A DNA stretch of 33,206 nt from Nostoc sp. LPT (GTDB lineage Bacteria > Cyanobacteriota > Cyanobacteriia > Cyanobacteriales > Nostocaceae), in assembly GCF_017115165.1 (NCBI RefSeq), contig NZ_JABXKF010000170.1, forward strand, positions 1-33,206, given 5' to 3'. Below are positions 23,739-32,374 of the stretch, in pieces (within the stretch, counting starts at the first letter, position 1; each line of letters starts with the position of its first letter). The translations under genes were made by a program, and so were the position numbers. The notes under the pieces were generated by a model. The model made no database searches. It was not told the origin of the DNA and saw nothing but the letters and a program-made list of their open reading frames with translations.

Positions 23739-25018
23739 GCGATTTCTGCATCTGTTGATGTTTCGCCCACGCGGAGGATTTTAGCCCCTAATTGCTGCAA
23801 CTTCATATCAAGTCGATCGTAGCCGCGATCGAGGTGCTGTAAACCCTGAATTGTGGTTTGTCCTTCTGCCGCTAGTCCGGCTATGACTAACGCTGCCGAT
23901 GCTCGTAAGTCTGTACCTAATACCGGTGCGCCAGATAATTTTGGTACTCCCCGAACGAAAGCAGCATTGCCTTTGACACGAATATCTGCCCCCAAGCGAT
24001 TCAACTCTGAGGCATGACGCAAGCGATTTTCAAAGACAGATTCGTTAATTACGCTGTCGCCTTCTGCCACTGCCAGCAAAGCCATGAATGGCGCTTGCAT
24101 ATCTGTGGGAAAACCTGGATGGTATTGAGTTTCAATATCCGTTGCCTTGAGGGTTTCTGCTGGCAGAATATGTAAGTGTTCGGGCTTTTCTTCAATTATT
24201 GTTACTCCAATATCCCGCAGCTTGGCAATTACTGGGATTAGATGTTCTGGAGCTACTGGCGAGAGGATGAGTTCTGAGCGGGTAATTGCTGCTGCCAGCA
24301 AAAACGTCCCAGCCTCAATGCGATCGGGAATAATGCTGTAGTCAACAGAATGCAACTTGGGGACTCCTTCAATAATAATCCTGCTAGTCCCCGCGCCCTG
24401 AATCTTCGCTCCCATCGCGTTACAGAAGTTAGCTAGATCGACTACTTCCGGTTCTCTGGCAGCATTTTCGATGATCGTTTCACCCTCTGCTAAGGTAGCC
24501 GCCATCATCAAGTTTTCCGTTGCTCCAACGCTGGCAATGTCTAAGTAAATGTTCGCACCTTTTAATCTCCGGCTGCTACCAGGGACGTAGGCATTACAAA
24601 TGCCATGCTCAATTTGTACTTCCGCTCCCATTGCTTGCAGTCCTCGAACATGCAAGTCAACTGGTCTTGCCCCAATCGCACAACCGCCTGGTAAAGGCAT
24701 CTGTGCTACTCCTAGTCTTGCCAGAATGGCTCCAATAGCGAAAAAACTCGCTCTCAACTGTGTAACTAATTCGTAGGGAGCTTTTGATGTTTTAATCTCG
24801 CTGGCATTGATGTCTAAAATGTCGCCTTGTCGGGTTAATTGCACACCCAAAGCTGATAACACCTGACCCATCCGCTCTACGTCCGCTAACAAAGGGACAT
24901 TGCGAATACGACAATCGCCCGGACACAGCAAAGCTCCAGCCATGATTACCAGTGCTGAATTTTTTGCCCCGCTAATTTTCACATGACCCCGCAAAGGATG
25001 CCCACCCCAAATTTGCAA
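23711..25018 (-). CDS. murA: UDP-N-acetylglucosamine 1-carboxyvinyltransferase MurA
   Basis: At least 435 residues. KISGAKNSALVIMAGALLCP at the start, RASFFAIGAILARLGVAQMP, and PLPGGCAIGARPVDLH with the catalytic Cys113 (equivalent to E. coli Cys115), GATENLMMAATLAEGET and HPGFPTDMQAPFMALLAVAE are the EPSP-synthase-like MurA signature. It transfers enolpyruvate from PEP to UDP-GlcNAc, the first committed step of peptidoglycan synthesis, in the cytosol. Coordinates use TTG 25018, which has no Shine-Dalgarno. The frame is open to 25132 with no ATG, GTG or other TTG; an ATT at 25078 sits 6 bases after a perfect GGAGGT and would add 20 residues (INPSTSLPDAKVAPEADSSV). Confidence 0.96.
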   Translation of the reverse strand: MQIWGGHPLRGHVKISGAKNSALVIMAGALLCPGDCRIRNVPLLADVERMGQVLSALGVQLTRQGDILDINASEIKTSKAPYELVTQLRASFFAIGAILARLGVAQMPLPGGCAIGARPVDLHVRGLQAMGAEVQIEHGICNAYVPGSSRRLKGANIYLDIASVGATENLMMAATLAEGETIIENAAREPEVVDLANFCNAMGAKIQGAGTSRIIIEGVPKLHSVDYSIIPDRIEAGTFLLAAAITRSELILSPVAPEHLIPVIAKLRDIGVTIIEEKPEHLHILPAETLKATDIETQYHPGFPTDMQAPFMALLAVAEGDSVINESVFENRLRHASELNRLGADIRVKGNAAFVRGVPKLSGAPVLGTDLRASAALVIAGLAAEGQTTIQGLQHLDRGYDRLDMKLQQLGAKILRVGETSTDAEIAPSISSLSS

Positions 25019-25075
25019 GACTGAGGAGTCTGCTTCTGGAGCAACTTTGGCATCTGGTAAGCTGGTAGAAGGATT

Positions 25076-25090
25076 AATAAGCCTACCTCC
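25076..25090 (-). promoter_or_regulatory. ribosome binding site pointing to an ATT start of murA
   Basis: GGAGGT at 25090-25085 on the minus strand, six bases AGGCTT, then ATT AAT CCT in the murA frame. It is the strongest Shine-Dalgarno in the window and no standard start codon is placed for it. Confidence 0.55.
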
Positions 25091-25485
25091 AAAAGTAATA
25101 CGTATTTTATATGTTTGAAGTTGGTTTTGATTCTACATTAAAGATTCAAAATGTCCACGTTTTAAAGCACTGTTTTGTATAAAAAAATTGTTTTTTGGGT
25201 GAAAAGGCAGGCTGAAAATAAGCAATAGTAGGCTTTTTGAGCTTTTTAACAAATTTAAAAAAAAGAATTAATAAGTAGTAGTTTTAAGCAAAAATAAATA
25301 CTCAGTAAAATAACTTAAGTGTTCTCTAAAAATCAATGCTGTACTGTCCAGTTAATATTTTGATTCGACCTTGTGTCTGAAAAAATCGTTTCCAGTTAGA
25401 GAGTTTTAACGAGGCGTTATGCTTTTACTTGACAAAGGTAAAACATAACGCAATAATAAGAAATTGTCGATAAGTAGAAATGCCA
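25091..25485. other. murA / tRNA-Leu divergent promoter region
   Basis: No gene. AT-rich; includes a long A/T run (25251-25270). Holds the tRNA promoter described separately. Confidence 0.5.
25414..25457 (+). promoter_or_regulatory. tRNA-Leu promoter with -35 box inside an inverted repeat
   Basis: TTGACA (25429-25434), 17 bases, AATAAT (25452-25457), then the tRNA at 25486. The -35 box lies in the loop of an inverted repeat: GCGTTATGCTTTTAC (25414-25428) and GTAAAACATAACGC (25438-25451), identical in inverse but for one extra base. Confidence 0.6.
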
Positions 25486-25567
25486 GCGGAACTGGCGGAA
25501 TTGGCAGACGCGCTAGATTCAGGTTCTAGTGCCGCAAGGCTTCCGGGTTCAAGTCCCGGGTTCCGCA
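25486..25567 (+). tRNA. trnL-CAG: tRNA-Leu (anticodon CAG)
   Basis: Acceptor GCGGAAC pairs with GTTCCGC, discriminator A at 25567, CCA not encoded. The anticodon loop TTCAGGT between CTAGA and TCTAG gives CAG. A long variable arm (GTGCCGCAAGGCT region) and TTCAAGT T-loop mark a class II leucine tRNA. 82 bases. Confidence 0.95.
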
Positions 25568-25662
25568 TACTATCTTAAGTTAGGAGTTACAAGTCAAGAG
25601 TTATGAGTTGAAAGATAACTAAATTAACTCCTAACTATTAATTTCTAACTCTTAACTTTTTG

Positions 25663-26445
25663 ATGTTGACCAGTTTACAAAATTCCCTAGTCAAACAAAT
25701 TCGCAAGCTACACTCCACCAAGGAGCGGCACAAGCAGCAGTTATTTTTACTAGAAGGAACACACCTGTTAGAAGAAGCTTGTGCGGTCAATTACCCACTA
25801 GAAACAGTGTGTTGTACTCCAGAATGGCAAGTAGCCCACCCTTCGCTGTGGGAAGAAGCTTGTAGTCGATGCGATCGCGCCGAAATTGTCAGTAGAGAAG
25901 TTTTGGATGCGATCGCTACCACAGTCCAACCGGATGGTGTGGCGGCAACGGCAAAACGAAGCCAACGCCAAACTCAACTACCATTTACTGGTTTAGCGCT
26001 AGCTTTAGAAACGGTACAAGATCCCGGCAACCTGGGTACGATGATTCGCACCGCCGCTGCTGCTGGAGCATCAGGGTTGTGGGTCAGTGGAGATAGTGTA
26101 GATTTAGATAGTCCTAAAGTTCTACGTGCTTCTGCGGGGCAATGGTTTCGCCTAGCAACAGCCGTAACCGAAGATTTAAAAACGACAGTTCAACAAAGTC
26201 AGCAGGCAGGAATGCAGGTAGTGGCAACCTTACCTGATGCGACTTTAACTTATTGGGAAGTGGACTGGCGAAAACCCAGTATGATTTTACTGGGAAATGA
26301 AGGTGCTGGATTATCAGCAGATTTAGCAGCGATCGCAGATCGGCAAGTTAAAATTCCTTTGAGTCCTGGGGTGGAATCTTTGAATGTGGCAATCGCAGCC
26401 GCTTTAATGTTGTACGAAGCTCAACGGCAACTAATTTGTCAGTAA
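25663..26445 (+). CDS. SpoU/TrmH-family RNA 2'-O-methyltransferase
   Basis: 260 residues from ATG 25663 (an in-frame TTG is the codon before). The N-terminal substrate-binding part (LVKQIRKLHSTKERHKQQLF, LLEGTHLLEEA) is followed by the knotted SPOUT domain: LALETVQDPGNLGTMIRTAA (motif 1), ILLGNEGAGL (motif 2), and VKIPLSPGVESLNVAIAAAL (motif 3) forming the trefoil knot that binds SAM. It methylates a ribose 2'-O in rRNA or tRNA; which site cannot be told. Upstream is tRNA-Leu on the same strand; a pair of heptad-derived inverted repeats lies between. Confidence 0.93.
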   Translation: MLTSLQNSLVKQIRKLHSTKERHKQQLFLLEGTHLLEEACAVNYPLETVCCTPEWQVAHPSLWEEACSRCDRAEIVSREVLDAIATTVQPDGVAATAKRSQRQTQLPFTGLALALETVQDPGNLGTMIRTAAAAGASGLWVSGDSVDLDSPKVLRASAGQWFRLATAVTEDLKTTVQQSQQAGMQVVATLPDATLTYWEVDWRKPSMILLGNEGAGLSADLAAIADRQVKIPLSPGVESLNVAIAAALMLYEAQRQLICQ

Positions 26446-26459
26446 TAAATTTTAACTTT

Positions 26460-26708
26460 TTACCCCAATTGGGTTTTTGTTATTTCTTCAAGATATTGTT
26501 CAATATCAGCAACTGCGTCCTCAAGAGCCGCTAAATCAATATCTATCAAGTCTTGATCGAGTTCGACTTCAGTAAAATTACTAGTATGCAGTTGGGGGAT
26601 CTCTTCTTCCTCAGTCGAACTTTCTTGTAAGATATCCTCCAACTGTTCGAGGGATTCTTGAAACACTTGATCGGCAGCGCGCCGCTGTTCTGGCTGATTT
26701 TGCTCCAT
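26460..26708 (-). CDS. small acidic protein, unknown
   Basis: 82 residues from ATG 26708. The frame is open further upstream to 26828 but that part looks non-coding. MEQNQPEQRRAADQVFQESL, then EQLEDILQESSTEEEEIPQL and a C-terminal acidic helix (LIDIDLAALEDAVADIEQYL). Strongly acidic and helical; no motif recognised. It converges on the methyltransferase gene (14 bases between stops); the gap CCCCAATTGGG with flanking T and A runs may terminate both. Confidence 0.7.
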   Translation of the reverse strand: MEQNQPEQRRAADQVFQESLEQLEDILQESSTEEEEIPQLHTSNFTEVELDQDLIDIDLAALEDAVADIEQYLEEITKTQLG

Positions 26709-27008
26709 AATATTAACTTGAAAATCCTGATTTACTGACTTAATTTTGATTCTAGTTCCTACAGATTTAAATTTTGCACTTATAACATCATAGTTGTGTG
26801 CTGTATCAACTTTAGCAGTGGTTATCAAGAATATCGATAGCTGTCTCCAATTGCTAAGACTGGAGATTTATCGCGATCGCTACGGGTACACTAAATTAAG
26901 TTTGGCTAGGTTTAGGTAAGTTTTATAAAACAGGTCTAATACTTAATTTGATAGACTATCCTAAATTTGAAATTATAAAAACTGGTAGCTCAGGGCTGAT
27001 AACTAACT

Positions 27009-28679
27009 ATGAGTAAAGCCTTATTCTGTGTCGAAAATCTACGAGTTGCCTATCCTGGGCGGAGTGGAGAAGAAGCAAGCTGGGCGGTTGATGATGTATC
27101 TTTCACGTTGCAACCAGGTGAAAAAATGGGATTGGTGGGAGAGTCAGGTTGTGGTAAATCAACTATCGGACGGGCAGTGATGCGTTTACTACCAGCCTCT
27201 AGCCGTATTCAGGGACGGGTGACATTTCAAGGACAGTCAGTGTTTGACTTGACACGTAACCACCTGCGGAAATTTCGGGGAGAGGCGATCGCCTTAATTT
27301 TTCAAGATCCCATGACACGCCTCGATCCGCTGATGACGATTGGTAAGCATTGTATCGAAACCCTCCAGGCGCACTCACCACAATTATCAACGCGCGAAGC
27401 TAAAGAAAAAGCACTTGCTACTTTGGCAAAGGTGAATATTCCCGTTAGTCGCTGGAATCAGTATCCCCATGAGTTTAGCGGTGGAATGCGCCAACGAGTA
27501 GCGATCGCTTTAGCTTTACTCCTTAATCCCAAGTTTATTGTTGCTGACGAACCCACTACCAGTTTAGATGTGACTGTCTCCGCGCAGATATTGCAAGAAT
27601 TAACTCGCCTGTGCAGTGAAGAAAACATGGGATTGCTGCTGATTTCTCATGATTTAGCAATGGTGGCTGAGTATTGCGATCGCATTGGCGTGATGTACAA
27701 CGGTAAGATGGTCGAAATGGGTTCTACAGAAACCGTATTTAGGCAACCTCAACATGAATACACGCGATCGCTCTTAAAAGCGGCTTTACACATTCAAGCA
27801 GTAACTGATAGTGGAGAATTGATAATTGCCAATGACCAAGAAAAGCAATTACCGATTATTAATCAGCAATCTCCAATTTTGAGCGTTACAGAACTTAAGC
27901 AACACTATACTATAGAACCTAATTTTATCGAACGACTGCTTAACACACAAGCGCAGACAATTAAAGCAGTAGATGGGATCGACTTGGATATTTATTCAGG
28001 AGAAATTCTTGGCTTAGTCGGGGAATCAGGTTGTGGCAAAAGTACACTATCACGAACAATTTTGCAACTAATTCGTCCCACTAGTGGCAAAGTTGAGTTT
28101 TTAGGGCAGGATTTAACTAAACTGTCGCGTCAAGAAATTCGTTCCTCGCGGCGACAAATACAAATGGTTTTTCAAGATCCTCATGCTTGTCTCAATCCAG
28201 CCATGACAGTGGGACAAAGTATTGCAGATCCTTTATTTATTCACAATCTAGCTAATCCTACCAAGGCAAAAGAACAGGTTTTGTGGATGCTAAATAAAGT
28301 TGGCTTAACACCGCCAGAAGTGTATTATGAGCGTTATCCGTCGGATTTGTCTGGGGGACAACAGCAAAGAGTTGCGATCGCTCGTGCTTTGATTACTCAC
28401 CCTAAACTCTTAATCTGCGATGAACCAGTGAGTATGTTAGACGCCAGCGTTCAGTCGCAGGTGCTGGATTTGATGTTGCAATTAAAGGAAGAGTTTGAAT
28501 TAACTTATCTATTCATCACTCACGATCTTTGGTTAGCTCGATTTTTGTGCGATCGGATTGCTGTAATGAATAGCGGTAAAATTGTCGAACTTGGTCTTAC
28601 AAAAAAGATTTTTGCCAATCCTCAGCACCCTTATACCAAAACCTTACTAGCTGCTGCTCCCTTACTAGCACGCGCTTAA
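27009..28679 (+). CDS. peptide/nickel-type ABC transporter, fused double ATPase
   Basis: 556 residues with two complete ABC domains of the DppD/OppD and DppF/OppF type, as in E. coli YejF and GsiA. First: GLVGESGCGKSTIGRAVMRL, FQDPMTRLDPLMTIG, PHEFSGGMRQRVAIALALLL, ADEPTTSLDVTV. Second: GLVGESGCGKSTLSRTI, FQDPHACLNPAMTVG, PSDLSGGQQQRVAIARAL, CDEPVSMLDASVQ. The C-terminal oligopeptide-type extensions (QHEYTRSLLKAALH and QHPYTKTLLAAAPLL) are present in both. It energises uptake of oligopeptides or related solutes at the inner membrane. No permease or binding-protein gene is adjacent, so partners lie elsewhere. Confidence 0.92.
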   Translation: MSKALFCVENLRVAYPGRSGEEASWAVDDVSFTLQPGEKMGLVGESGCGKSTIGRAVMRLLPASSRIQGRVTFQGQSVFDLTRNHLRKFRGEAIALIFQDPMTRLDPLMTIGKHCIETLQAHSPQLSTREAKEKALATLAKVNIPVSRWNQYPHEFSGGMRQRVAIALALLLNPKFIVADEPTTSLDVTVSAQILQELTRLCSEENMGLLLISHDLAMVAEYCDRIGVMYNGKMVEMGSTETVFRQPQHEYTRSLLKAALHIQAVTDSGELIIANDQEKQLPIINQQSPILSVTELKQHYTIEPNFIERLLNTQAQTIKAVDGIDLDIYSGEILGLVGESGCGKSTLSRTILQLIRPTSGKVEFLGQDLTKLSRQEIRSSRRQIQMVFQDPHACLNPAMTVGQSIADPLFIHNLANPTKAKEQVLWMLNKVGLTPPEVYYERYPSDLSGGQQQRVAIARALITHPKLLICDEPVSMLDASVQSQVLDLMLQLKEEFELTYLFITHDLWLARFLCDRIAVMNSGKIVELGLTKKIFANPQHPYTKTLLAAAPLLARA

Positions 28680-28713
28680 CTAAATAAGCTCAAGAGTTAT
28701 GAGTTTAAAATTC

Positions 28714-29652
28714 CTAACTCTCTTCTCTTCCCTCAAGTAATTTAGTTGTTTCTCCACTCGAACCATATAGCTCAACGAACCTTTTAAACAGCAACGCACT
28801 CTCGTGATTTGAAGTCCTACTTAAGTTGAAGAAACGGTCTATATTTTTATCATCTAAAGCTTTTAAATACGGCAAATCTTCAAATAGTGTCAAACAAGAA
28901 GCAAAATGCAATATTATTTGTAATAATGGCTTTGGCCACTCTAGGTCACTATAAATATCTATAAACAACTGATGTTCTGAGTCATTTAAAGGGAAAGCAT
29001 GAAAGATAACAATTATCCTTTTGTTATTGTAGACTGGAATACTCAGTTCAACAGTGTAGGGAGTATGTAATATTAAGTCCACCTCCACAGTTGGTTGTCG
29101 CCAAATTCTTAGAGGATTAGCTGGCGAATCTAATATTGTTTGAAATGTGATTCTACCACCGACATTTGTAGTTTGAAACTGGCTAATACTAATAATTTTA
29201 AGATTATTAAGGCTAAACCTATGAACTGTTTCCAAATGTTTTAAATTCAATAGATGATATATTTGGCAAATATAAGGAAATGGTAAAATATACTCTTGGC
29301 TAATCATGTGTAGCTTTTTTAATTGAAGCTTGTTAGCTTGAGTACGAGCAAGATATTCTTGATATTGGCTGGGGTTTAAATCATTGCTATTGAAGCTTTC
29401 TTCCGGTTTGAGATATAGCCAACTCATAAAAAAGAAAGAGGCTGTAAATAGTTGAAATATTTCTATAGGAGATAAATAACCATCGGCAAATGCAGCTATA
29501 CTTCTATCGGTTATTCCGAAAAGCCAAGATGGAATACCAAATAGCCAAATACTACTTTTAATTTGATCTATAAAAAGCGCTATTTCAACAATATTTGAAA
29601 TATTACTATATTGCTTTGCACTTAATTTATTATTAAAACAATTAATAGACAT
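28714..29652 (-). CDS. unknown 312-residue protein
   Basis: The N-terminal 85 residues include hydrophobic segments (SSIWLFGIPSWLFGI; IEIFQLFTASFFFMSWLYL) followed by a charged helix (SQYQEYLARTQANKLQLKKL). The C-terminal half is a beta-rich domain (FSLNNLKIISISQFQTTNVG, RITFQTILDSPANPLRIWR, TPYTVELSIPVYNNKRIIVI, FPLNDSEHQLFIDIYSDLEW) ending in a helical HFASCLTLFEDLPYLKAL part. Codon use is AT-rich, unlike nearby housekeeping genes. I do not recognise the family. No nearby gene suggests a role. Confidence 0.75.
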   Translation of the reverse strand: MSINCFNNKLSAKQYSNISNIVEIALFIDQIKSSIWLFGIPSWLFGITDRSIAAFADGYLSPIEIFQLFTASFFFMSWLYLKPEESFNSNDLNPSQYQEYLARTQANKLQLKKLHMISQEYILPFPYICQIYHLLNLKHLETVHRFSLNNLKIISISQFQTTNVGGRITFQTILDSPANPLRIWRQPTVEVDLILHTPYTVELSIPVYNNKRIIVIFHAFPLNDSEHQLFIDIYSDLEWPKPLLQIILHFASCLTLFEDLPYLKALDDKNIDRFFNLSRTSNHESALLFKRFVELYGSSGETTKLLEGREES

Positions 29653-30350
29653 AATATTTGGCTTAGAAATAATCCATATAAATTTCTGCTTATATTAAGT
29701 TTAAATACGAAAGTATGTTGATGACCTCTATCTTTAGCCATAAATAAAATTTGTACTTATTCATACAAACTTAAATCCAGTTTTTCTAAAAATAGCTACA
29801 AAATGCAATTTATTATTATATACAATTCTCAATTATATGTGTATAAACTTATAACAAAATTGTTTTAAGTCTTACTGTTAAAGGATTTGAAGTTTTGTCG
29901 TCTGATTTAAAAAACCGTTTTAAAAGGATTTATGTTCACTGACTAAAAATTGCAATTGTCTCAAATTAACAGAAATAGGAGCTAAATATTCAAATAAAAG
30001 AGTTTGTTTTTCCTGACATAATAAAATTATCTATTTATCTAGAATGCATACGGATAAGGCGTTAGTAATAACAACTTAGAATTTAAAATTAACGAGTTAT
30101 AAAGTTTATCTGTTACAAAAAATACAATAGTTAGGGCGTTAATTTCTCTAGTTATAACAACCGTGGTGTCTTTCGTAGTGGCGCATCGCATACTTGCTAG
30201 TAGAGTTAGCCATTATCTTATGTAAGTAAGGTACAAAGCCCCTACCTGGCAAAGTATCTGTGACAATTACAATAGAAGCCGTAGAATTGCTACTGTTAAC
30301 ACTGTATTATTTTTGAATATTTTCTGAAGATTTTTTCCGAGACGGTAGCA
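29653..30350. other. AT-rich intergenic region with a possible micro-ORF
   Basis: About 700 bases, very AT-rich. The only coding hint is a 21-codon minus-strand frame (separate entry). The right end carries the acetyltransferase promoter. Confidence 0.5.
30148..30213 (-). CDS. possible 21-residue peptide
   Basis: ATG 30213 to TAG 30148: MANSTSKYAMRHYERHHGCY plus N. Rich in His, Tyr and Arg; one Cys. The local GC content is higher than in the flanking sequence. No Shine-Dalgarno. It may be chance. Confidence 0.25.
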   Translation of the reverse strand: MANSTSKYAMRHYERHHGCYN

Positions 30351-30854
30351 ATGACCATTCGCCATGCAACTGAAACTGACTTACCTGCAATTGTGGCAAT
30401 TTACAATACTGCAATTCCTAGCCGCATGGCAACGGCTGACTTAGAACCAGTATCCGTGGAAAGTCGCCTTGCTTGGTTTAAGGGGCGATCGCCTTCGCAA
30501 CGCCCACTTTGGGTAATTGAAGTAGAAGGAGTAATTGCTGGATGGCTTAGTTTCCAATCCTTTTATGGACGACCCGCCTATAGTAAGACTGCCGAAATTA
30601 GTATTTATATCTCCCCTAGCTTTCATCGGTGTGGCTTGGGACGTCAACTCTTAACACAAGCAATTAGTGAAAGTCCTAGTTTGGGTATAAGGAGCCTAGT
30701 ATGCTTTATTTTTGCCCACAATCAGCCCAGTTTAAAACTCTTTGAAACATTTGGTTTTCAACGCTGGGGACATTTGCCTAAAATTGCTGAACTTGACAGC
30801 GTTGAACGGGACTTAGTAATCATGGGACTGCAAATTAGTAAAACTGTTGTTTAA
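30351..30854 (+). CDS. GNAT acetyltransferase, phosphinothricin-acetyltransferase type
   Basis: 167 residues, full length for the family (about 165-180). IRHATETDLPAIVAIYNTAI at the start, WVIEVEGVIAGWLSFQSFYG, AEISIYISPSFHRCGLGRQL with the acetyl-CoA pyrophosphate loop HRCGLG, and NQPSLKLFETFGFQRWG at the end follow the PAT/YncA pattern. It probably N-acetylates a small amine or amino acid analogue. Soluble. A possible hairpin lies 3 bases past the stop. Confidence 0.88.
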   Translation: MTIRHATETDLPAIVAIYNTAIPSRMATADLEPVSVESRLAWFKGRSPSQRPLWVIEVEGVIAGWLSFQSFYGRPAYSKTAEISIYISPSFHRCGLGRQLLTQAISESPSLGIRSLVCFIFAHNQPSLKLFETFGFQRWGHLPKIAELDSVERDLVIMGLQISKTVV

Positions 30855-30857
30855 TGG

Positions 30858-30889
30858 GAGCATTCCAAATGTGCAAAATTGGGATGCTC
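30858..30889 (+). terminator. possible terminator hairpin of the acetyltransferase gene
   Basis: GAGCATTCC pairs with GGGATGCTC (one wobble) around a 14-base loop directly after the stop codon. No U tract follows, so this is moderate evidence only. Confidence 0.45.
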
Positions 30890-31065
30890 TCGTGTAGTCA
30901 TAATCTACTACTACAAATAAACAAAAATAGTGCGATCGCATTATTTTTATCCTGCCAAAAAATCACCTGTAAATGACTTAGCAGCACACAGGATGGTAAA
31001 CCTTGGTAGGCGCTCGGCGTTGGCGGAGCGATCGCTATTTTCTCAGACTTCTGAATTAAATTCGC

Positions 31066-31740
31066 TCACAATTGCTCTGGATTAATTCCCCGTTCTTGTA
31101 GTAAAGCACGGAGAGCTTCTAACTGGGCTTGGGCTTGTTCAGCTCGTTGTCTTTCTTGCTGTCGTTGTTGATCTAGCTCCAAAAAGGTCACAAAGCGATC
31201 GCCATCAGGACGATAAATTTGCAGTTCTTCCTCGGTCAACTCGAAACGCACTCCTAATCTAGGACTCACCCAACCAACCATTTGGTCAATCACTTCTAAT
31301 CTTGAGTTCCGACGCTGCCAGCCTGTCAAGTCAACCGCATCAGGTTCATACAGATAATATTCTTCCACACCGTAGCGCTCATAAAACTCTAATTTTTTCG
31401 CCATTTTAGAGATCCGGTTTCCAGGCGACCAAATTTCAAATACCACCTGCGGGGGAATGTTGTCTTCAAACCACTGTTGATAAGAACCTCGGTATCCTTT
31501 TGGTCTACCAAATACTACTATCACATCGAGAGCTTGGCGAAGTTTGTTATTATCTTCTACCGAATACTACAACAAATCTCCAGCGACAAACACATTTAGA
31601 TCATTGGCAAACAGCAGTTCTAAATTATTTTTAATCCAGACAATTAATTCAAACTGCTTAGTGTTGTCTGCCATTGGCTGTCCATCGCTGTCAGAGTAAA
31701 TAATGCCTTTTTGGGTGGAAGATGGTAGCTGTGTAACCAT
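31066..31740 (-). pseudogene. Uma2-family (DUF820) gene broken by a stop codon
   Basis: From ATG 31740 the frame reads MVTQLPSSTQKGIIYSDSDG, then ELIVWIKNNLELLFA and VFVAGDLL, then a TAG at 31569-31567, then YSVEDNNKLRQALDVIVVFG and onward to the stop at 31066. Family members have DLLWYPVE at this place, so TAG most simply replaces a Trp TGG. The catalytic-type segment PPQVVFEIWSPGNR, with EFYERYGVEEYYLYEP, is intact after the stop, as is a C-terminal coiled coil (QQRQQERQRAEQAQAQLEAL). The gene is 224 codons in all. A GTG at 31524 could restart a shortened 152-residue protein. Uma2 proteins have a PD-(D/E)XK nuclease fold; function mostly unknown. Confidence 0.85.
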
Positions 31741-31873
31741 TGCGATGATTCTCAGATAATTCTTAGAGGATGGGTAAGCGATCGCTTTTTTCTCGTTCTT
31801 CTTATTTCACATCGTAGTATAACCAAAATTACTCGTTAAGCTATAGCAATTTTAAATGATTTACGAACAAAAA

Positions 31874-31905
31874 AAATCCCCAACTTTTTGAAGAGTCGGG
31901 GATTT
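31874..31905 (-). terminator. intrinsic terminator after the Gly/Thr-rich membrane protein
   Basis: Minus-strand AAATCCCC / GGGGATTT stem (8 bp, 16-base loop) is followed by eight T residues. It lies 72 bases past the stop at 31978. Confidence 0.8.
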
Positions 31906-31977
31906 GAGCCTATCTGTATTTACAGGAAATATGTAAAAAAATTAGGGTGAGTAGTGTTCATGCTAATAATTCAAAGT

Positions 31978-32244
31978 CTAGGATTGACATTCTCGACTTT
32001 TGATCTGTTTATATACTTTATATCCTCCATACGTCAGTAATGCTCCTGCTGCTACAATCCCACCCACTGGTACAGTAATTGGAGCAGCAATGATTGTTGT
32101 GGCAGCTGTTGTAAAGCCTAACCAACCTGCGATACCACCAGCAGATGTAGTAGTAGTCACAACTACAGGTACTGTAGCGACAGTAATTGACCCTAATGAA
32201 GAACCTCCAAGTGCCGCCATCCCTGCAATCAATTCGTTTTTCAT
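31978..32244 (-). CDS. small Gly/Thr/Val-rich membrane protein
   Basis: 88 residues. Two hydrophobic stretches rich in small residues (GMAALGGSSLGSITVATVPV and ATTIIAAPITVPVGGIVAAG) flank a TTTTSAGGIAGWLGF turn, and end in a basic tail GYKVYKQIKSRECQS. The glycine spacing resembles glycine-zipper membrane proteins. No enzymatic motif. A strong terminator supports it as a real transcription unit, with GAAGAAA upstream as a ribosome site. Function unknown: bacteriocin-like, holin-like or a membrane-scaffold role cannot be separated. Confidence 0.65.
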   Translation of the reverse strand: MKNELIAGMAALGGSSLGSITVATVPVVVTTTTSAGGIAGWLGFTTAATTIIAAPITVPVGGIVAAGALLTYGGYKVYKQIKSRECQS

Positions 32245-32374
32245 TTTATATTTTTCTTCAGGTAAAATTTTTTCACATTACATAATAATATTTTACACTT
32301 TGTCTAAGTAGCAATAGTAAAACTTACGTATATTTTTTCTATTAATTTATAAATTTTTACTGACATTTTGACGA

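Noticed and set aside
30222..30234. GTA-N7-TAC resembling an NtcA site upstream of the acetyltransferase
   Set aside because: NtcA sites need GTA-N8-TAC with a -10 box about 22 bases later; the spacing here is 7.
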